Source: Nitrospira sp. | GTDB lineage: Bacteria > Nitrospirota > Nitrospiria > Nitrospirales > Nitrospiraceae | NCBI GenBank assembly: GCA_015903945.1 | Contig: JABMDL010000010.1 | Coordinates: forward strand, 1-64,000 | Direction: 5' to 3' | Length of the DNA stretch: 64,000 nucleotides | Part shown: piece after piece, positions 63,496 to 64,000 of the stretch | How positions within the stretch are numbered: position 1 is the first letter of the stretch | Layout of the letters: every line of letters starts with the position of its first letter | Notes under the pieces: generated by a model | What the model saw: only the letters and a program-made list of their open reading frames with translations | The model's database searches: none | What the model was told of the DNA's origin: nothing | Program-made: the position numbers and the translations under genes

Positions 63496-64000
63496 CTATG
63501 ATTTCTCCTGCCAGGACCGGACACGCCGCGCGGTGATCACACCCTCTACTCGTTCGATGGCTTTCAGTACGCGATTCAAATGCGCTGTATCGGCGATCTC
63601 GACCACAAAATCCAACTCCGCCTTCCGATCCTCGCGTGTGATGATTTCCGCACGACTGATGTTGGCGTGACATTCCGCAATGGCGGAGGAAACATTCGCC
63701 AGCACCCCGGTCTTATCCGCGGCAATCACCGCGATCTTCACCGGATGGTGCCCGGGAGTGGCGATATCCCACTCAACCTCCACCAGCCTCGCCCGATCAT
63801 AATCCAGCGCCTCCAAGTTCGGGCAATCGACAGCGTGGATCGTGAGACCCCGCCCGCGTGTGATGTACCCCAAAATCTTGTCGCCGGGAACGGGGTTGCA
63901 ACAGCGGGATAACTGCATCAACAAATCCCGTGCTCCCTTGACCTGAATCCCTTTGCTTAGACTCTTGTTGCCCGATACTTTCCCCGGACTGGTCGGCTCT
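63496..64000 (-). CDS. RelA/SpoT-family (p)ppGpp synthetase/hydrolase, C-terminal part
   Basis: Partial: the gene continues beyond position 64000. The visible 167 residues include the end of the zinc-finger/CC domain (LSRCCNPVPGDKILGYITRGRGLTIHAVDCPNL) and the ACT/RRM domain (PVKIAVIAADKTGVLANVSSAIAECHANISRAEI). The track ORF starts at an internal ATG; the frame stays open to the edge (..GIQVKGARDLLMQ). It is likely a bifunctional Rel, because only one such gene is usual in this phylum. Confidence 0.9.
   Translation of the reverse strand, partial: EPTSPGKVSGNKSLSKGIQVKGARDLLMQLSRCCNPVPGDKILGYITRGRGLTIHAVDCPNLEALDYDRARLVEVEWDIATPGHHPVKIAVIAADKTGVLANVSSAIAECHANISRAEIITREDRKAELDFVVEIADTAHLNRVLKAIERVEGVITARRVRSWQEKS

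Noticed and set aside
1-64000. tRNA, rRNA or CRISPR arrays
   Set aside because: No gap shows a cloverleaf with a CCA-type end, rRNA signature or regularly spaced direct repeats; most gaps are under 300 bases.

Overview
The window looks like a chromosomal stretch from a Nitrospira-type bacterium (phylum Nitrospirota). It has a full Gram-negative envelope set (bamA, Skp/OmpH chaperones, fabZ, lpxA, lpxI, lpxB, msbA) next to a complete actinobacterial-type proteasome and pupylation cluster (mpa/arc, dop, prcB, prcA, pafA). It also has an SmbP-like metal-binding protein of the kind known from nitrifiers, a DUF4321 protein and the trpless Nitrospira-style packing of ribosomal and ftsEX genes. That combination is typical of Nitrospira; the assignment is inferred from gene content, not from a marker gene. 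The DNA is GC-rich and densely coding. I see no rRNA, tRNA, CRISPR array or intact insertion sequence.

Layout. 1-8.6 kb (minus strand): an outer-membrane biogenesis operon, bamA - skp-like lipoprotein - skp-like - fabZ - lpxA - lpxI - Gfo/Idh oxidoreductase - lpxB - msbA (cut by the window edge), with a good sigma70-type promoter upstream of bamA. 9.0-15.5 kb (plus): galU, lon, thiL, a DUF2062 membrane protein and an HD phosphohydrolase. 15.5-17.7 kb: a 209-bp MITE-like element, three small hypothetical genes and a mazF remnant. 17.7-25 kb (minus): the proteasome operon, ending in an M23 peptidase gene that overlaps pafA; no Pup or UBact gene is present in it. 25-26.8 kb: thiS-thiG-thiE. 27.4-36.2 kb (minus): one long run, ffh-rpsP-rimM-trmD-rplS-rnhB-yraN-ftsE-ftsX-envC-ctpA, joining protein export, ribosome maturation and division-linked cell wall cleavage. 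36.4-49.8 kb: DUF4321, uvrB, an RRM protein with its own terminator, an M28 peptidase, an NmrA-like protein, a TolC-like protein, CPBP, metallo-beta-lactamase-fold and DUF3147 proteins, and uvrA, which carries an in-frame insertion of repeat DNA. 49.9-58.8 kb: DUF3422, a multidomain lipoprotein, AlgH/YqgE, a nitrilase-family enzyme, the SmbP-like protein, a sulfurtransferase, a deacetylase, a TPR protein, a deaminase and a hypothetical pair that includes a possible PD-(D/E)xK nuclease. 59-64 kb: oligoendopeptidase F, a pseudouridine synthase, a Bfd-like ferredoxin behind a recognisable Fur box, an apparently exported flavodoxin, a zinc-ribbon peptide, a DUF192 protein and the 3' end of a RelA/SpoT gene.

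How it works together. The first block builds lipid A and inserts outer-membrane proteins. The proteasome block supplies tagging (PafA), tag processing (Dop), unfolding (Mpa) and degradation (PrcAB), but the tag itself must be encoded elsewhere. FtsEX with an EnvC-like activator and CtpA couple division to septal peptidoglycan remodelling. Many intergenic gaps hold short palindromic repeats, and one such repeat has been absorbed into the uvrA reading frame.
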